From Comamonadaceae bacterium (GTDB lineage Bacteria; Pseudomonadota; Gammaproteobacteria; Burkholderiales; Burkholderiaceae_C), in NCBI GenBank assembly GCA_027486755.1, contig JAIXOM010000018.1:117789-181788 (forward strand): DNA of 64,000 bases, in the 5' to 3' direction. Under the pieces are notes generated by a model. It was given only the letters and a program-made list of their open reading frames with translations. It did no database searches and was not told the origin of the DNA. The position numbers and the translations under genes were made by a program. This document shows positions 50,661 to 62,447 of this stretch, piece by piece (positions within the stretch are counted from its first letter, which is position 1; every line of letters starts with the position of its first letter).

Positions 50661-52058
50661 TCAAACCGCAGCTCGCCGCAAGCGCTCAAGAACCAGGTCG
50701 CGATCCATCAATTCGATCACCGCGTCCAGAGACGGGGTCTGCGGCGTGCCCAGCAAGGCCACCCGTGCCGGCATGGCCAGTTGCGGCATTTTCAACTGCG
50801 CGCCCTTGAGCACCTGGGCCACGGCCTCCGCAATCGCAGCGCGGCTCCAGTCAGTCTCGGCCAGGGCGTCGGCCAATTGCGCCAGCACCGGCGCAATGGC
50901 CGCGGTCAGGTGCTTATCGCGGTCTTGCGCGCTGGCTTGGCCGCCCTGCTCCAGCAAAACCAGCCATCCGGCCAATTCGACCAAGGTGCTGCAGCGGTCC
51001 TTGAACAGGGCGCAGGCACGCTCGGCCCGCTCGGGCGCCACCTGAGCGCCGCGCTCGACCAGGAAGGGCTTGAGCCATTGCACCAGTTGCGCATCAGCGC
51101 TGGCCTTGATGTGCTGAGCGTTGACCCAGCGTAACTTGGCCTCATCGAACTGCGCGGCGCTCTTGCCCAGGTGGTCGAGGTCGAACCACTGCAGGAACTG
51201 CTCCTGGCTGAAGATCTCGTCATCGCCATGGCTCCAGCCCAGCCGGGCCAAGTAGTTGACCATGGCCTCGGGCAAATAGCCTTCGCGGGCGTAGTCGGTC
51301 ACCGCCTTGGCGCCATTGCGCTTGCTCATCTTCTCGCCCTGCTCATTGAGCACCGTCGGCAAGTGGGCATAAACCGGCGGCTCATGCCCCAAAGCCCTGA
51401 AGATGTGAATCTGGCGCGGCGTGTTGTTGACATGGTCGTCGCCGCGGATCACATGGGTGATGGCCATGTCGATGTCGTCGACCACCACGCAGAAGTTGTA
51501 GGTGGGCGTGCCGTCGGGCCGGGCGATGACCAGGTCGTCCAGTTCTTCGTTACTGATCGAGATGCGGCCCTTGACCTTGTCGTCCCAGACCACCTCGCCG
51601 GCCGCAGGCGTCTTAAAGCGCAGCACCGGCTTGATGCCATCGGGCACCGGCGGCAGGGTCTTGCCCGGCTCGGGCCGCCATGTACCGTCGTAACGTGGCT
51701 TGAGCTTGGCGGCCATCTGCCGCTCGCGCAGGGCATCGAGTTCGGCCACGCTCATGTAGCAGGGATAGACCTGTCCGGTGGCCTGAAGCTCAGCCAGCAC
51801 CTGCTTGTAGCGGTCCATGCGCTGCATCTGGTAGAACGGGCCTTCGTCATAGTCCAGGCCCAGCCAGCGCATACCCTCGATGATCACATCGACCGCCGCC
51901 TGGCTGGAGCGCTCCAGGTCGGTGTCTTCGATGCGAAGGATAAAGTCGCCACCCTTGGCGCGTGCGAAGGCCCAGGGGTAAAGCGCCGAACGGATGTTGC
52001 CCAGGTGGATAAAGCCGGTGGGCGAAGGCGCAAAGCGGGTGCGAACGCGAGTGGTCAT
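50661..52058 (-). CDS. gltX: Glutamyl-tRNA synthetase
   Basis: A 465-residue class Ib synthetase, standard bacterial length. The HIGH-like motif is [17 protein letters not shown], the zinc-less bacterial type is indicated by the middle region, and the KMSKR motif is intact ([11 protein letters not shown]). It attaches Glu to tRNA-Glu. The ATG at 52058 ([15 protein letters not shown]) lies 5 bp after the metZ stop; an upstream TTG is rejected. Three tRNA genes, including its own substrate, lie just downstream. Confidence 0.97.
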   Translation of the reverse strand: MTTRVRTRFAPSPTGFIHLGNIRSALYPWAFARAKGGDFILRIEDTDLERSSQAAVDVIIEGMRWLGLDYDEGPFYQMQRMDRYKQVLAELQATGQVYPCYMSVAELDALRERQMAAKLKPRYDGTWRPEPGKTLPPVPDGIKPVLRFKTPAAGEVVWDDKVKGRISISNEELDDLVIARPDGTPTYNFCVVVDDIDMAITHVIRGDDHVNNTPRQIHIFRALGHEPPVYAHLPTVLNEQGEKMSKRNGAKAVTDYAREGYLPEAMVNYLARLGWSHGDDEIFSQEQFLQWFDLDHLGKSAAQFDEAKLRWVNAQHIKASADAQLVQWLKPFLVERGAQVAPERAERACALFKDRCSTLVELAGWLVLLEQGGQASAQDRDKHLTAAIAPVLAQLADALAETDWSRAAIAEAVAQVLKGAQLKMPQLAMPARVALLGTPQTPSLDAVIELMDRDLVLERLRRAAV

Positions 52059-52063
52059 GGGGT

Positions 52064-53290
52064 TCAAAGCGTGTCCAGGCCGCGCGATATGTCGGCTTTC
52101 ATGTCGTCGAGGTGCTCTAGGCCCACGGCCACGCGCACCAGGCCCTGGCCGATGCCGGCGGCCTGGCGCTGTGCCTCCGAGAGCTTGCCGTGCGAGGTGC
52201 TGGCCGGGTGGGTCAGCAAGGTCTTGGTGTCACCGAGGTTGGTGCACAGCGAGAGCACCTGCAGCGCGTCGAGCACATGGAAGGCGCGCGCACGTCCCTG
52301 CTCGGGGCTTTCGGCCTTGACGTCGAAAGAGACCACGGCACCGCCCAGACCTTCCATCTGGCGCATGGCCAGTGCATGCTGCGGGTGACTGGCCAGGCCC
52401 GGGTAATAGACCCGCGCTATGGCCGGATGCTGCTCCAGCCAATGCGCCAGCTCGAGGGCCAGCGCGCTTTGTGCGCGCATGCGCAGGTCCAGGGTTTCCA
52501 GACCCTTAAGCACCACCCAGGCGTTGAAGGGCGAGAGCACCATACCGCCGTTTTTCTGTACCGGAAGGAATTTCTCGCGCACCAACTTTTCGCTGGCGCA
52601 CAGGGCCCCAGCCATGACCCGACCTTGGCCGTCGAGGTACTTGGTGCCCGAGTGCATCACGATGTCGGCCCCCAGTTCCATGGGCCGCTGCAGCGCGGGT
52701 GTGGCAAAGCAGTTATCCACCGCCAGCAAGGCGCCGGCATGGCGGGCGATCTCAGCCAGGGCAGCGATATCGCAGACCTCGCCCAGCGGGTTGGTCGGTG
52801 TCTCGGCAAACAGCAGTCGGGTGCTGGGCCGCACGGCCGCCTTCCAAGCGTCTAAGTCGGTCTGCGGCACGATGGTCGACTCGACGCCAAAGCGGGCGAA
52901 TTCCGAGCCGATCAGCTTGATGGTCGAGCCAAACATCGACTGCGAGAACACCACGTGGTCGCCGGCCTTGAGCAGGGAAAAGCACATGAGCATGATGGCC
53001 GCCATGCCCGAGGAGGTGGCCATGCAGGCTTCGGAACCTTCGAGCGCAGCCAGGCGCATTTCCATGGAGCGCACGGTGGGGTTGCCGGAGCGGCCGTAGG
53101 TGTCGCCCTCTTCCTCGCCCCCAAAGCGACGGGCTTGCGACTCGGCGCTCTCCTGCACAAAGCCGCTGGTAAGAAACAGGGCCTCAGAGTTCTCGCCGTA
53201 CTGGCTGCGGTCGACGGCGGCGCGCACGGCCAGGGTCTGGCGGCGCAGGGCTTCGGGCAGTAATTTTCTGGAATTGGGATCGTGACTCAT
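52064..53290 (-). CDS. metZ: O-succinylhomoserine sulfhydrylase
   Basis: A 408-residue Cys/Met metabolism PLP enzyme that makes homocysteine from O-succinylhomoserine and sulfide. Visible: [42 protein letters not shown], and the PLP Lys in [14 protein letters not shown]. The start [22 protein letters not shown] is typical of the MetZ group of Burkholderiales. It is 12 bp after purF in the leftward cluster. Confidence 0.93.
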   Translation of the reverse strand: MSHDPNSRKLLPEALRRQTLAVRAAVDRSQYGENSEALFLTSGFVQESAESQARRFGGEEEGDTYGRSGNPTVRSMEMRLAALEGSEACMATSSGMAAIMLMCFSLLKAGDHVVFSQSMFGSTIKLIGSEFARFGVESTIVPQTDLDAWKAAVRPSTRLLFAETPTNPLGEVCDIAALAEIARHAGALLAVDNCFATPALQRPMELGADIVMHSGTKYLDGQGRVMAGALCASEKLVREKFLPVQKNGGMVLSPFNAWVVLKGLETLDLRMRAQSALALELAHWLEQHPAIARVYYPGLASHPQHALAMRQMEGLGGAVVSFDVKAESPEQGRARAFHVLDALQVLSLCTNLGDTKTLLTHPASTSHGKLSEAQRQAAGIGQGLVRVAVGLEHLDDMKADISRGLDTL

Positions 53291-53302
53291 GCGTTCGCTC
53301 TC

Positions 53303-54808
53303 TCAGGCCGTCTCGGCGTTGGGCAGGGCCAGGCGGGAGGCATCTTCCTGGGCCTCTTCATCGCCGTCGACACGCTGTTCGTTCATGCGTGCAATTGATT
53401 CGGGCGTGACGTCGCCGGTGACGTAAACGCCGTCGAAGCAGGACGCGTCAAAACCATCCAGGCCGCTGCCGAGCGAGCCGATGGCGCGCTTCATGCCTTC
53501 AACATCCTGGTAGATCAGCGCATCGCAGCCTATGACTTCCCGCACCTCTTCGACGCTGCGGTTGTAAGCCACCAACTCGCTGCTGGTGGGCATGTCGATG
53601 CCGTAGACATTGGGGTAGCGCACCGGCGGCGCAGCGCTGGCCAGGTAGACCTTGCGGGCGCCGGCATCGCGTGCCATCTGCACGATCTCGCGGCTGGTGG
53701 TGCCGCGCACGATGGAATCGTCGACCAACAACACATTGCGGCCTTTGAATTCGCTGGCAATCACATTGAGCTTTTGGCGCACCGATTTCTTGCGCACGCC
53801 CTGGCCCGGCATGATGAAGGTGCGGCCCACATAGCGGTTCTTCACGAAGCCTTCCCGGTAGGGGATGCCCAGCAGATGTGCCAGCTGGGTGGCGCTGGGC
53901 CGACTCGATTCGGGGATGGGAATGACCACATCAATCTCATTGGGCGGCACCGTCGAGATCACCCGCTTGGCCAGGGTTTCGCCCAGATTGAGCCGGGCCT
54001 GGTAAACCGAGATGCCATCCAGGATGGAATCGGGCCGTGCCAGATAAACAAACTCGAAAATACAAGGCATCAGCTGGTGGTGATCGGCGCACTGGGCGCT
54101 GTGCAACTGGCCCTGCAGGTCGACGAACACCGCCTCGCCCGGCTGCAGGTCACGCTCAAATCGGTGGCCGGTGCCCTCCAGGGCCACCGACTCACTGGCC
54201 ACCACCCAGGTCTTGCCCTGACTGCCCAGGCTCAGAGGACGGATGCCATAAGGGTCCCGGAAGGCCAGCAGGCCATGACCAGCAATCAGCGCCACCACCG
54301 CATAGGAGCCACGCACGCGGCGGTGCACGCCGCGCACAGCGGCAAAAACATCGGCCGGCGCCAGGGGCAGGCCACGGGTGGTTTTCTCCAGCTCATGGGC
54401 CAGCACATTGAGCAAGACTTCAGAATCGCTCTCGGTATTGATGTGGCGGTGGTCGACCGAAAACAGCTCGGCCTTGAGGGCCGCTGCATTGGTCAGATTG
54501 CCGTTATGAACCAGCACCAGACCGAAGGGTGCATTGACATAAAAAGGCTGAGCCTCTTCTTCGCTGAATGCATTGCCTGCCGTCGGGTAGCGCACCTGGC
54601 CCAAGCCCACGTTGCCGGGCAGGGCCCGCATATTGCGGGTGCGAAACACATCCTTGACCATGCCCTTGGCCTTGTGCATGAAGAACTTCTGGCCGTGCTG
54701 GGTGGCAATGCCAGCCGCATCCTGGCCGCGGTGCTGCAGCAGCAACAAACCGTCGTAGATCAGCTGATTGACCGGGGCATCGCTGACGACGCCAAAAATG
54801 CCGCACAT
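53303..54808 (-). CDS. purF: Amidophosphoribosyltransferase
   Basis: A 501-residue enzyme for the first committed step of purine synthesis. The glutaminase domain starts at Cys2 (MCGIFGVVSD), with GHGLLAFRDPYGIRPLSLG; the phosphoribosyltransferase domain has the PRPP-binding motif VLLVDDSIVRGTTS. Length matches the non-metal proteobacterial type. It lies 14 bp after cvpA and 12 bp before metZ, the common purF cluster of Burkholderiales. Confidence 0.97.
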   Translation of the reverse strand: MCGIFGVVSDAPVNQLIYDGLLLLQHRGQDAAGIATQHGQKFFMHKAKGMVKDVFRTRNMRALPGNVGLGQVRYPTAGNAFSEEEAQPFYVNAPFGLVLVHNGNLTNAAALKAELFSVDHRHINTESDSEVLLNVLAHELEKTTRGLPLAPADVFAAVRGVHRRVRGSYAVVALIAGHGLLAFRDPYGIRPLSLGSQGKTWVVASESVALEGTGHRFERDLQPGEAVFVDLQGQLHSAQCADHHQLMPCIFEFVYLARPDSILDGISVYQARLNLGETLAKRVISTVPPNEIDVVIPIPESSRPSATQLAHLLGIPYREGFVKNRYVGRTFIMPGQGVRKKSVRQKLNVIASEFKGRNVLLVDDSIVRGTTSREIVQMARDAGARKVYLASAAPPVRYPNVYGIDMPTSSELVAYNRSVEEVREVIGCDALIYQDVEGMKRAIGSLGSGLDGFDASCFDGVYVTGDVTPESIARMNEQRVDGDEEAQEDASRLALPNAETA

Positions 54809-54822
54809 ACTCGATCCGTCCT

Positions 54823-55308
54823 TCAGTTCACGATCCGACCCAGCGAATCCGGCCAGGCCGATTTCAGCCCATCCAGTGCCAGAGCCAGCACCGGGGCAAC
54901 CAGCGACTGCTGCCAGACCTCAGACCGCTTGAACGGCGTGAGGTCAACCACCAATGCCACCGCCAACAACAACACCACTCCGCGCAAAGCGCCAAAAGCA
55001 GCGCCCAGCACGCGATCTATCGGGCGAAGCCCTACGGCCGACACCACTTTGCGCACCAAGGCCGCCAGCAAGCCGGCCAGCAGCAGCGCAGCAATAAACG
55101 TCAAGGCAAAACCGGCCGCGTAGCGCATAGGGTCTGACAGCCCCTGGAGCGGCAAATAAACGCCCACCGAAGCCGCAAGCCAGCGGGCCACAAAAAACGC
55201 AGCGATCCAGCCCAGCAAGGACAGCACCTCGAAGACGAGGCCGCGCCACAGTCCTACAAGGGCAGAGAGCAAAACAAGTGCCGCAAGGACCCAATCAATG
55301 CCAGTCAT
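54823..55308 (-). CDS. cvpA: CvpA family membrane protein
   Basis: A 161-residue integral membrane protein with four hydrophobic helices, starting MTGIDWVLAALVLLSALVGLWRGLVFEVLSLLGW, the CvpA hallmark. It is linked to purF in many proteobacteria; roles in colicin V export and envelope homeostasis have been proposed. The ATG at 55308 lies 5 bp after the SPOR gene stop. Confidence 0.9.
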   Translation of the reverse strand: MTGIDWVLAALVLLSALVGLWRGLVFEVLSLLGWIAAFFVARWLAASVGVYLPLQGLSDPMRYAAGFALTFIAALLLAGLLAALVRKVVSAVGLRPIDRVLGAAFGALRGVVLLLAVALVVDLTPFKRSEVWQQSLVAPVLALALDGLKSAWPDSLGRIVN

Positions 55309-55313
55309 GGGGC

Positions 55314-56060
55314 TCAAAGCGCCAATAACGAAGCCGGCAGGTCGAGCGACTTGATCTTGGCCGCCGCCTGCTCGGCCTCAGCCCGACTCGCAAAGGGGCC
55401 CACCCTCACCCGTGTGCGCGAGCCGTCCTTGGTGTCAACCACCTGGGTGTAGGTCTTGAAGCCGGCTTTCTCCAGCTTTTGCCGGACCTCTCGGGCCTTG
55501 GCCGCATCGCCGTATGCGCCGACCTGCACCACCACGCGAGCTGATGCACCAGGTTTGCCGTCTTTAGGGTCCTGGGGGCGCTGAGCTTCGGGCGCCGGCT
55601 TGGCTGCAACTTTCGGCGCAGCTTCCACAGCCGAGGCGGCCGGGGTGGCTTGAGGCGCTGGCAAAGCCAACGCCGCTGGCGCGGCCGCTGGATTGCCGAC
55701 GACGATTTCTTCCTTGCCCTCCAAGCTCGCTTGTGGGGGCACCTGCGGTGCGGGGCTCGTCGCTGGATCGGCCGGCTTGGCGGCATGGGCCGTTTCAGCA
55801 GGCTTGTCCGCTGCAATGGGTGTGCCGGGCTTGACCGCGTTGCGCGAGGGAATATCGATCACGATATCCACCGGCACCGGCCTGGGCTGGCTGTCGAACA
55901 AAAGGGGAAAGCCGATCACACCGATCAGCACCAGCACCGCCGCGCCGATCAGGCGCTGGCGGGCCCGCCGCCGGACCACTTCCACACTCTCGGAGGCCGC
56001 CGCCGCGGCAGCGGGCTTGGCGGGGGACGTCCGACTGCGGCGGAAACTGAAAAACGACAT
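55314..56060 (-). CDS. SPOR-domain protein (DedD-like)
   Basis: A 248-residue bitopic envelope protein. A short basic cytoplasmic part (RRRARQRLIGAAVLVLIGVIGFPLLF) gives one membrane helix near residues 35-55; a long Ala/Pro-rich periplasmic linker follows, and the last about 80 residues form a SPOR domain (VVVQVGAYGDAAKAREVRQKL, TRVRVGPFASRAEAEQAAAKI) that binds denuded septal peptidoglycan. The ATG 56060 (MSFFSFRR) is preferred to a TTG at 56123. It sits between folC and cvpA. Confidence 0.9.
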   Translation of the reverse strand: MSFFSFRRSRTSPAKPAAAAAASESVEVVRRRARQRLIGAAVLVLIGVIGFPLLFDSQPRPVPVDIVIDIPSRNAVKPGTPIAADKPAETAHAAKPADPATSPAPQVPPQASLEGKEEIVVGNPAAAPAALALPAPQATPAASAVEAAPKVAAKPAPEAQRPQDPKDGKPGASARVVVQVGAYGDAAKAREVRQKLEKAGFKTYTQVVDTKDGSRTRVRVGPFASRAEAEQAAAKIKSLDLPASLLAL

Positions 56061-56119
56061 GGGCAATGCGTGCTGAGCGTTGGCTGGGGTGGGCGGCGCC
56101 AGCTCAGCGCTGCCGCGAT

Positions 56120-57469
56120 TCAATCGCTCAGGTGCTGGGCTGACAAGCGGGGCAGTCCGTCCTTGAGAACTCCGCCCACCGTCAAGAAGGATCCGAAGAC
56201 AATGATTCTATCAGCGGGGTCTGCCGCAGCCACCGCCGCCTGCAAGGCCAGACGGGGACTTTCATGGGTGCTCGACTGGGCGGGCGGGTTGCGCTCTGGC
56301 ATGGCCTGCCAGGCTGCTTGCAAGTGCGCCGCCGAGGCGGCTCGGGGCAAGGGCAGGTCGCAAAAATACCAGCGATCGACCAAGGGGCCTATGCGCGCAA
56401 GCATGGTCGCCAGATCCTTGTCGGCCATGGCACCGAACACCGCATGGGTACACGGGTAAAAACCCATCGCATCCAAGTTCTCGGTCAATGCGGCCACTGA
56501 ATGAGGGTTGTGGGCCACATCGAGCACCAAGGTCGGCTGGCCCGGCACGATCTGAAAGCGCCCGGGCAATTCCACCAGGGCCAGGCCGTTGCGCACCGCC
56601 TGCGCGGTCACTGGCAGTTGCTCCCACAAGGCCGCCAGCGCCGCCAGCACGCCCGAGGCATTGAGCAGTTGATTGGCGCCACGCAGCGCCGGGTAGGCCA
56701 GGCCGGAATAGCGCTTGCCGCGCCCGCTCCAGCCCCATTGCTGCTTATCGCCGGTAAATTGAAAGTCGGGCCCGATGCGCCACAGATCGGCCCCCAGCAG
56801 GCGGGCGGCCTCCAGCACGCTGTCGGGCGGCGCCGGGTCACTGACGATGACGGGCTTGCCCGCGCGGATGATGCCCGCCTTCTCGCGGCCTATGGATTCG
56901 CGATCCGGGCCCAGGAATTCCATGTGATCGAGGTCTATGCTGGTGATGATGGCGCAATCGGTATCGATCAGGTTGACCGCATCAAGCCGTCCACCCAAGC
57001 CCACCTCCAAAATCACCACATCGAGTTCGGCATGGGCCAGCACCGACAGAAACACCAAAGTGGTGAACTCAAAGTATGTGAGCGAAACCTCGCCGCGTAC
57101 ATCCTGTGGGCGACCGGGCAGATAACGCAGGTCGCTGCCAAGCCGGGCCCGCTCCACCTTCTGAAAATGCGGCAGCAACGCCGCTGCGCTCACGGCCTCG
57201 CCGCGCAAGCGGCAGCGCTCCTCAAAATGAACCAGATGCGGCGAGGTGTACAGCCCGACCCGGTAACCCGACTGCTGCAAGATGGCTTCGAGCATCGCGC
57301 AGGTCGAGCCCTTGCCATTGGTGCCAGCCACGGTGATCACCGGCACCTTCAGGCGCAGGCCCATGCGGTGGGCGACCGCACGCACCCGCTCCAGGCCCAT
57401 ATCGATGCTGCGGGGGTGTATGCGCTCGCAGTGGGCCAGCCACTGCTCCAGAGTCGTCGGGTTGTCCAT
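56120..57469 (-). CDS. folC: Bifunctional dihydrofolate synthase/folylpolyglutamate synthase
   Basis: A 449-residue Mur-ligase-like enzyme adding glutamate to dihydropteroate and folates. It has the P-loop VAGTNGKGSTCAMLEAIL, the omega-loop region with YTSPHLVHFEERCRL, and the ATP/Mg site VGLGGRLDAVN. The C-terminal glutamate-ligase domain has LVLDVAHNPHSVAAL. First gene of the leftward folC-SPOR-cvpA-purF-metZ-gltX row; the ArsC-family gene is divergent, 80 bp away. Confidence 0.95.
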   Translation of the reverse strand: MDNPTTLEQWLAHCERIHPRSIDMGLERVRAVAHRMGLRLKVPVITVAGTNGKGSTCAMLEAILQQSGYRVGLYTSPHLVHFEERCRLRGEAVSAAALLPHFQKVERARLGSDLRYLPGRPQDVRGEVSLTYFEFTTLVFLSVLAHAELDVVILEVGLGGRLDAVNLIDTDCAIITSIDLDHMEFLGPDRESIGREKAGIIRAGKPVIVSDPAPPDSVLEAARLLGADLWRIGPDFQFTGDKQQWGWSGRGKRYSGLAYPALRGANQLLNASGVLAALAALWEQLPVTAQAVRNGLALVELPGRFQIVPGQPTLVLDVAHNPHSVAALTENLDAMGFYPCTHAVFGAMADKDLATMLARIGPLVDRWYFCDLPLPRAASAAHLQAAWQAMPERNPPAQSSTHESPRLALQAAVAAADPADRIIVFGSFLTVGGVLKDGLPRLSAQHLSD

Positions 57470-57549
57470 GGGCCCATTGTCTCGCAGGCCTTGGGGCTTG
57501 CGGGTCCAGCGGGGACCATCGGTGCGCTGACTCTGCCAAAATCAGCTTC

Positions 57550-57906
57550 ATGATTGAGCTTTACGGCATTGCCAACTGCGACACCGTCAAGAAGGCCAGG
57601 GCCTGGCTGACCGGGCACGACATCGCCCACCGGTTTCATGACTTCAAGAAGTCCGGGGTCAGTAGCGACCAACTTCAGGCCTGGGCCCGGGCCGTCGGAT
57701 GGGAAAAGCTGCTCAACCGCCAGGGCACGACCTGGCGCAAGTTGGCCCCTGAGCAGCAAGCTGCAGTGCTTGACAGCGCTAGCGCCATCGCGCTGATGCA
57801 GACTCAGCCCAGCCTGATCAAGCGCCCGGTGGTGGCCTGGCCCCATGGGCTGATCAGCGTGGGTTTCAAGGAGCCGGACTGGCTAATCTGGGCCGGCCGG
57901 CATTAG
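57550..57906 (+). CDS. ArsC/Spx family reductase-like protein
   Basis: A 118-residue thioredoxin-fold protein of the ArsC/YffB group: MIELYGIANCDTVKKARAWL with one Cys near the N terminus, the conserved FHDFKKSG, NRQGTTWRKL and IKRPVVAW. YffB-like members bind glutathione; true arsenate reductase activity is not implied, since the Cys-rich context of ArsC and an ars operon are absent. Confidence 0.88.
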   Translation: MIELYGIANCDTVKKARAWLTGHDIAHRFHDFKKSGVSSDQLQAWARAVGWEKLLNRQGTTWRKLAPEQQAAVLDSASAIALMQTQPSLIKRPVVAWPHGLISVGFKEPDWLIWAGRH

Positions 57907-58056
57907 GCTGACCCTAGCTTTACTCAGGATTTACCCGAACTTGTTAACCAAATCAGCCCCCGGCCCGTTTAATCGACAGACCGAGCCTTCGGGCGGCTCG
58001 GTTGGGAGACCCCACAGCCCTGGGTTCTCGAGCTCGTGCCCCATCAGGAGATTCTC

Positions 58057-58812
58057 ATGAACAGCAAGTATCTTTCCCTAGCCGCCCTGGCCACAGCAGC
58101 CTTGGGCGCTGTAAGTGCCGCACCGGCTCTGGCCCAAGAGGTCATGGCGCGTGTGCTCAGTACCACTGCCGTCATGCAACAAGTAGCGGTGCCGCGTCAG
58201 GTCTGTACCAACCAGCAGGTCATCCAGCAAAGCCAGCCTTCGGGCGCCGGCGCCGCCATGGGCGCGATTGCCGGTGGGGCGATTGGCAACGCCATCGGCG
58301 GCGGCAGCGGCCGTGACATCGCCACCGTGATCGGTCTCGTGGGCGGTGCGGTACTGGGCAACCGGGTCGAAGGTACCCGCGACGAGGTGCGCAACGTCCA
58401 GCAGTGCACTACCCAGACCACCTATGAAAATCGGGTGCTGCACTACGACGTGGTGTACGAATATGACAACAAGCGCTACAGCATCAAGATGCCTAACGAC
58501 CCGGGCGCTTATGTGCGACTGCAACTGAGCCCAGTGGGTACCCTGCCTGCGCCGACCTCGTCGAACACCATCACCGTCGGACCGGTATCTGCCGCCCCCG
58601 CGCCTACCGTCACCTATGTTCAGACCGAGCCGGTCTACGTGCTGCCACCGCGCGTCCACAGCTTCGCACCGCCCGCCTACACGGTGGTCTCGCCACCCGT
58701 GCGCTATGTGCCCGTGGTGCCGATCGGCCTGTCTCTGAGCTTGGGCGTGCATGGAGGCCGGTACCACGGCTGGCACCACGGCCGGCATCACCACGGCGGT
58801 CGCTGGCACTGA
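58057..58812 (+). CDS. Glycine-zipper (2TM) envelope protein with His-rich C terminus
   Basis: A 251-residue exported protein. A Sec signal peptide (MNSKYLSLAALATAALGAVSAAPALA) is followed by the glycine-zipper repeat GAAMGAIAGGAIGNAIGGGSGRD and LVGGAVLGNRVEG, as in SlyB/Rickettsia 17-kDa-like proteins. Two Cys residues flank the zipper. The C terminus is Pro/Val-rich and ends in a run with nine His among the last 20 residues. The ATG 58057 has AGGAGA upstream. Function unknown; outer-membrane association is likely. Confidence 0.8.
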   Translation: MNSKYLSLAALATAALGAVSAAPALAQEVMARVLSTTAVMQQVAVPRQVCTNQQVIQQSQPSGAGAAMGAIAGGAIGNAIGGGSGRDIATVIGLVGGAVLGNRVEGTRDEVRNVQQCTTQTTYENRVLHYDVVYEYDNKRYSIKMPNDPGAYVRLQLSPVGTLPAPTSSNTITVGPVSAAPAPTVTYVQTEPVYVLPPRVHSFAPPAYTVVSPPVRYVPVVPIGLSLSLGVHGGRYHGWHHGRHHHGGRWH

Positions 58813-58950
58813 GCGCTAGCCAGGGGCTCGGCAAAAAGAGCGCTGCCCGGGCGGCGCCGGGCCTGTCGGGCCAGGGATCTAAGGCTGTGACCATGGCCTA
58901 AAATCCAGCCTTTGCCCGCATTCGGGCGATTGCCACACCGACGGACCCCC

Positions 58951-60676
<1,726 letters not shown>

Positions 60677-60690
60677 GAACTTGCCATGGG

Positions 60691-60724
60691 CCTGAAAAAG
60701 CGGCCTGCAGGCCGCTTTTTCAGG
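60691..60724 (+). terminator. Rho-independent terminator after argG
   Basis: A perfect 17-bp inverted repeat: left arm CCTGAAAAAGCGGCCTG, right arm CAGGCCGCTTTTTCAGG. It has a G/C core and a T5 run, starting 15 bp after the argG stop. Its symmetry means it could also stop transcripts coming from the other side. Confidence 0.85.
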
Positions 60725-60737
60725 CATTTAATTGGTA

Positions 60738-60771
60738 TCTGACCCCAATTATTTTCTGACCCCAATTATTT
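60738..60771. repeat. 17-bp tandem repeat, two exact copies
   Basis: TCTGACCCCAATTATTT occurs at 60738-60754 and again at 60755-60771, followed by the first four bases of a third copy (TCTG). It lies between the argG terminator and the end of murB. The A/T-rich word differs from the surrounding G/C-rich sequence and may be a scar of an inserted element; nothing else supports this. Confidence 0.75.
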
Positions 60772-60804
60772 TCTGGGTCGGGAGGCGGCTGCAGGTCGGC
60801 CAGC

Positions 60805-61881
60805 TCAGAGCACCACGGGCTCGGGCTCCAGCCGCAGGCCAAAGCGCTCGTAAACACTGGTCTGTATCGCGCGGGCCAGGGTCATCACCTCGCCGCCGGT
60901 CACTGGGTCATTGGGCCCGCCGCGGTTGACCAGCACCAGGGCCTGTTTTTCATACACGCCGGCCCGCCCCACGCTCTTGCCCTTCCAGCCACAAGCGTCG
61001 ATCAACCAGCCAGCGGCCAGCTTGATGCCGCCGTCAGGCATGGGGTAGTGAACCACCTTGGGGTCACGGGCGATGATGTCGGCGCACTGCTCGGGGCTGA
61101 CCGTCGGGTTCTTGAAAAAACTGCCGGCATTGCCCAGCACCGCCGGATCGGGCAGCTTAGCGCGGCGGATCTCGCAGACCCAATGAAACAGGCGTTCGGG
61201 CGTGACTTCGGCGGCGCTCAAACCTTCCTGGGCCATGCGTCGCTCCAGATCGGCATAGCCCAGCACCGGCTTCCAGCGCTTGGGCAGGGCAAAGCGTACC
61301 CGCAAGATCAAGGCACGGCCGGCCAGTCCCATGCCGCGAACGCCCTCCCCGCTGCTTTCCAACGGCGGCGCATGCTTGAAGACCGAGTCGCGATAGCCAA
61401 AAGCGCACTGCGCCGCATTGAGCGTAAAAACCTGGCCGGTCTGCAGGTCGATCGCATCGAGCGAATCGAAGCGGTCCTGCAGCTCCACCCCATAAGCACC
61501 GATGTTCTGCACCGGCGAGGCGCCTACGGAGCCCGGAATCAGCGCCATGTTTTCCAGGCCGGGCCAGCCCTGAGCCAGGCTCCAGGCCACCAGATCGTGC
61601 CAATTTTCACCAGCACCGACCTCCACAATCCAGTGTCGGTCCGTCTCAGAGGCCAGGTGACGGCCCGCCACCTCCACCTTGAGCACCAGTGGCTTGACAT
61701 CACCGGTCAGCACGAGATTGCTGCCCCCACCAAGCACAAACTTGGGTCGCGAGCGCAGCACAGGGTCGGCCAGCACTGCCTGAACGTCTTCCAAACCGCG
61801 CACCCGCACCAACTCCTGCGCCTTGGCAGCGATGCCAAAGGTGTTGTAGGGCTGCAGCGCAAGCTGTTTCTCGACTAACAT
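60805..61881 (-). CDS. murB: UDP-N-acetylenolpyruvoylglucosamine reductase
   Basis: A 358-residue FAD enzyme of peptidoglycan precursor synthesis, type I (E. coli-like, longer form). Visible: [45 protein letters not shown] and the catalytic-Ser region [14 protein letters not shown]. It is divergent from yajQ with only 41 bp between the starts, so the promoters must overlap. Confidence 0.95.
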   Translation of the reverse strand: MLVEKQLALQPYNTFGIAAKAQELVRVRGLEDVQAVLADPVLRSRPKFVLGGGSNLVLTGDVKPLVLKVEVAGRHLASETDRHWIVEVGAGENWHDLVAWSLAQGWPGLENMALIPGSVGASPVQNIGAYGVELQDRFDSLDAIDLQTGQVFTLNAAQCAFGYRDSVFKHAPPLESSGEGVRGMGLAGRALILRVRFALPKRWKPVLGYADLERRMAQEGLSAAEVTPERLFHWVCEIRRAKLPDPAVLGNAGSFFKNPTVSPEQCADIIARDPKVVHYPMPDGGIKLAAGWLIDACGWKGKSVGRAGVYEKQALVLVNRGGPNDPVTGGEVMTLARAIQTSVYERFGLRLEPEPVVL

Positions 61882-61922
61882 TTACAGATTGTCGCATCGC
61901 GATTTTTGCCGACGAGCCTGAT

Positions 61923-62408
61923 ATGCCCTCTTTCGATACCGTCCTCGAAGCCGATCTGGTCAAACTCAAAAACGCCGTGGAGAACTGCGCCAAGGAAATC
62001 GGCACCCGCTTTGACTTCAAGGGCACAGCTGCCGCCATTGAGATCAAGGACAAGGACATCACCTTGCTTGGCGACGGCGACTTCCAGATCGATCAGATCA
62101 ACGACATCCTGCGCAACAAACTGGCCAAAGCCGGGGTAGATGTGCGTTTTCTCGATCTGGGCAAGATTGAAAAAATCGGCGGCGACAAGGTCAAGCAGGT
62201 CAGCAAGGTGCGCAATGGCATTGCTGGCGACGACGCCAAGAAGATTCAGCAGCTCATCAAGGGCAGCAAGCTCAAGGTGCAGGGCTCGATCCAGGGCGAT
62301 GCGGTGCGGGTCAGCGGCGCCAAGCGCGACGACCTGCAAGCGGCCATGGCGCTGATCCGCGCCGAGGTCAAAGACCTGCCGCTGAGCTTTAACAACTTCA
62401 GGGACTAA
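61923..62408 (+). CDS. yajQ: YajQ family nucleotide-binding protein
   Basis: A 161-residue protein of normal length with two ferredoxin-like repeats: [42 protein letters not shown] and [25 protein letters not shown]. Members bind nucleic acids and, in some proteobacteria, cyclic di-GMP, and influence virulence and phage infection. It is single, divergent from murB. Confidence 0.93.
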   Translation: MPSFDTVLEADLVKLKNAVENCAKEIGTRFDFKGTAAAIEIKDKDITLLGDGDFQIDQINDILRNKLAKAGVDVRFLDLGKIEKIGGDKVKQVSKVRNGIAGDDAKKIQQLIKGSKLKVQGSIQGDAVRVSGAKRDDLQAAMALIRAEVKDLPLSFNNFRD

Positions 62409-62447
62409 AAAACCCAGCAGGGTCTCAAGTGCCCGAGGGTCTGCCTC

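Noticed and set aside
57981..58001. Hairpin CCGAGCC/GGCTCGG as a terminator after the ArsC-family gene
   Set aside because: The 7-bp stem is not followed by a T-run; it could equally be leader structure of the glycine-zipper gene.
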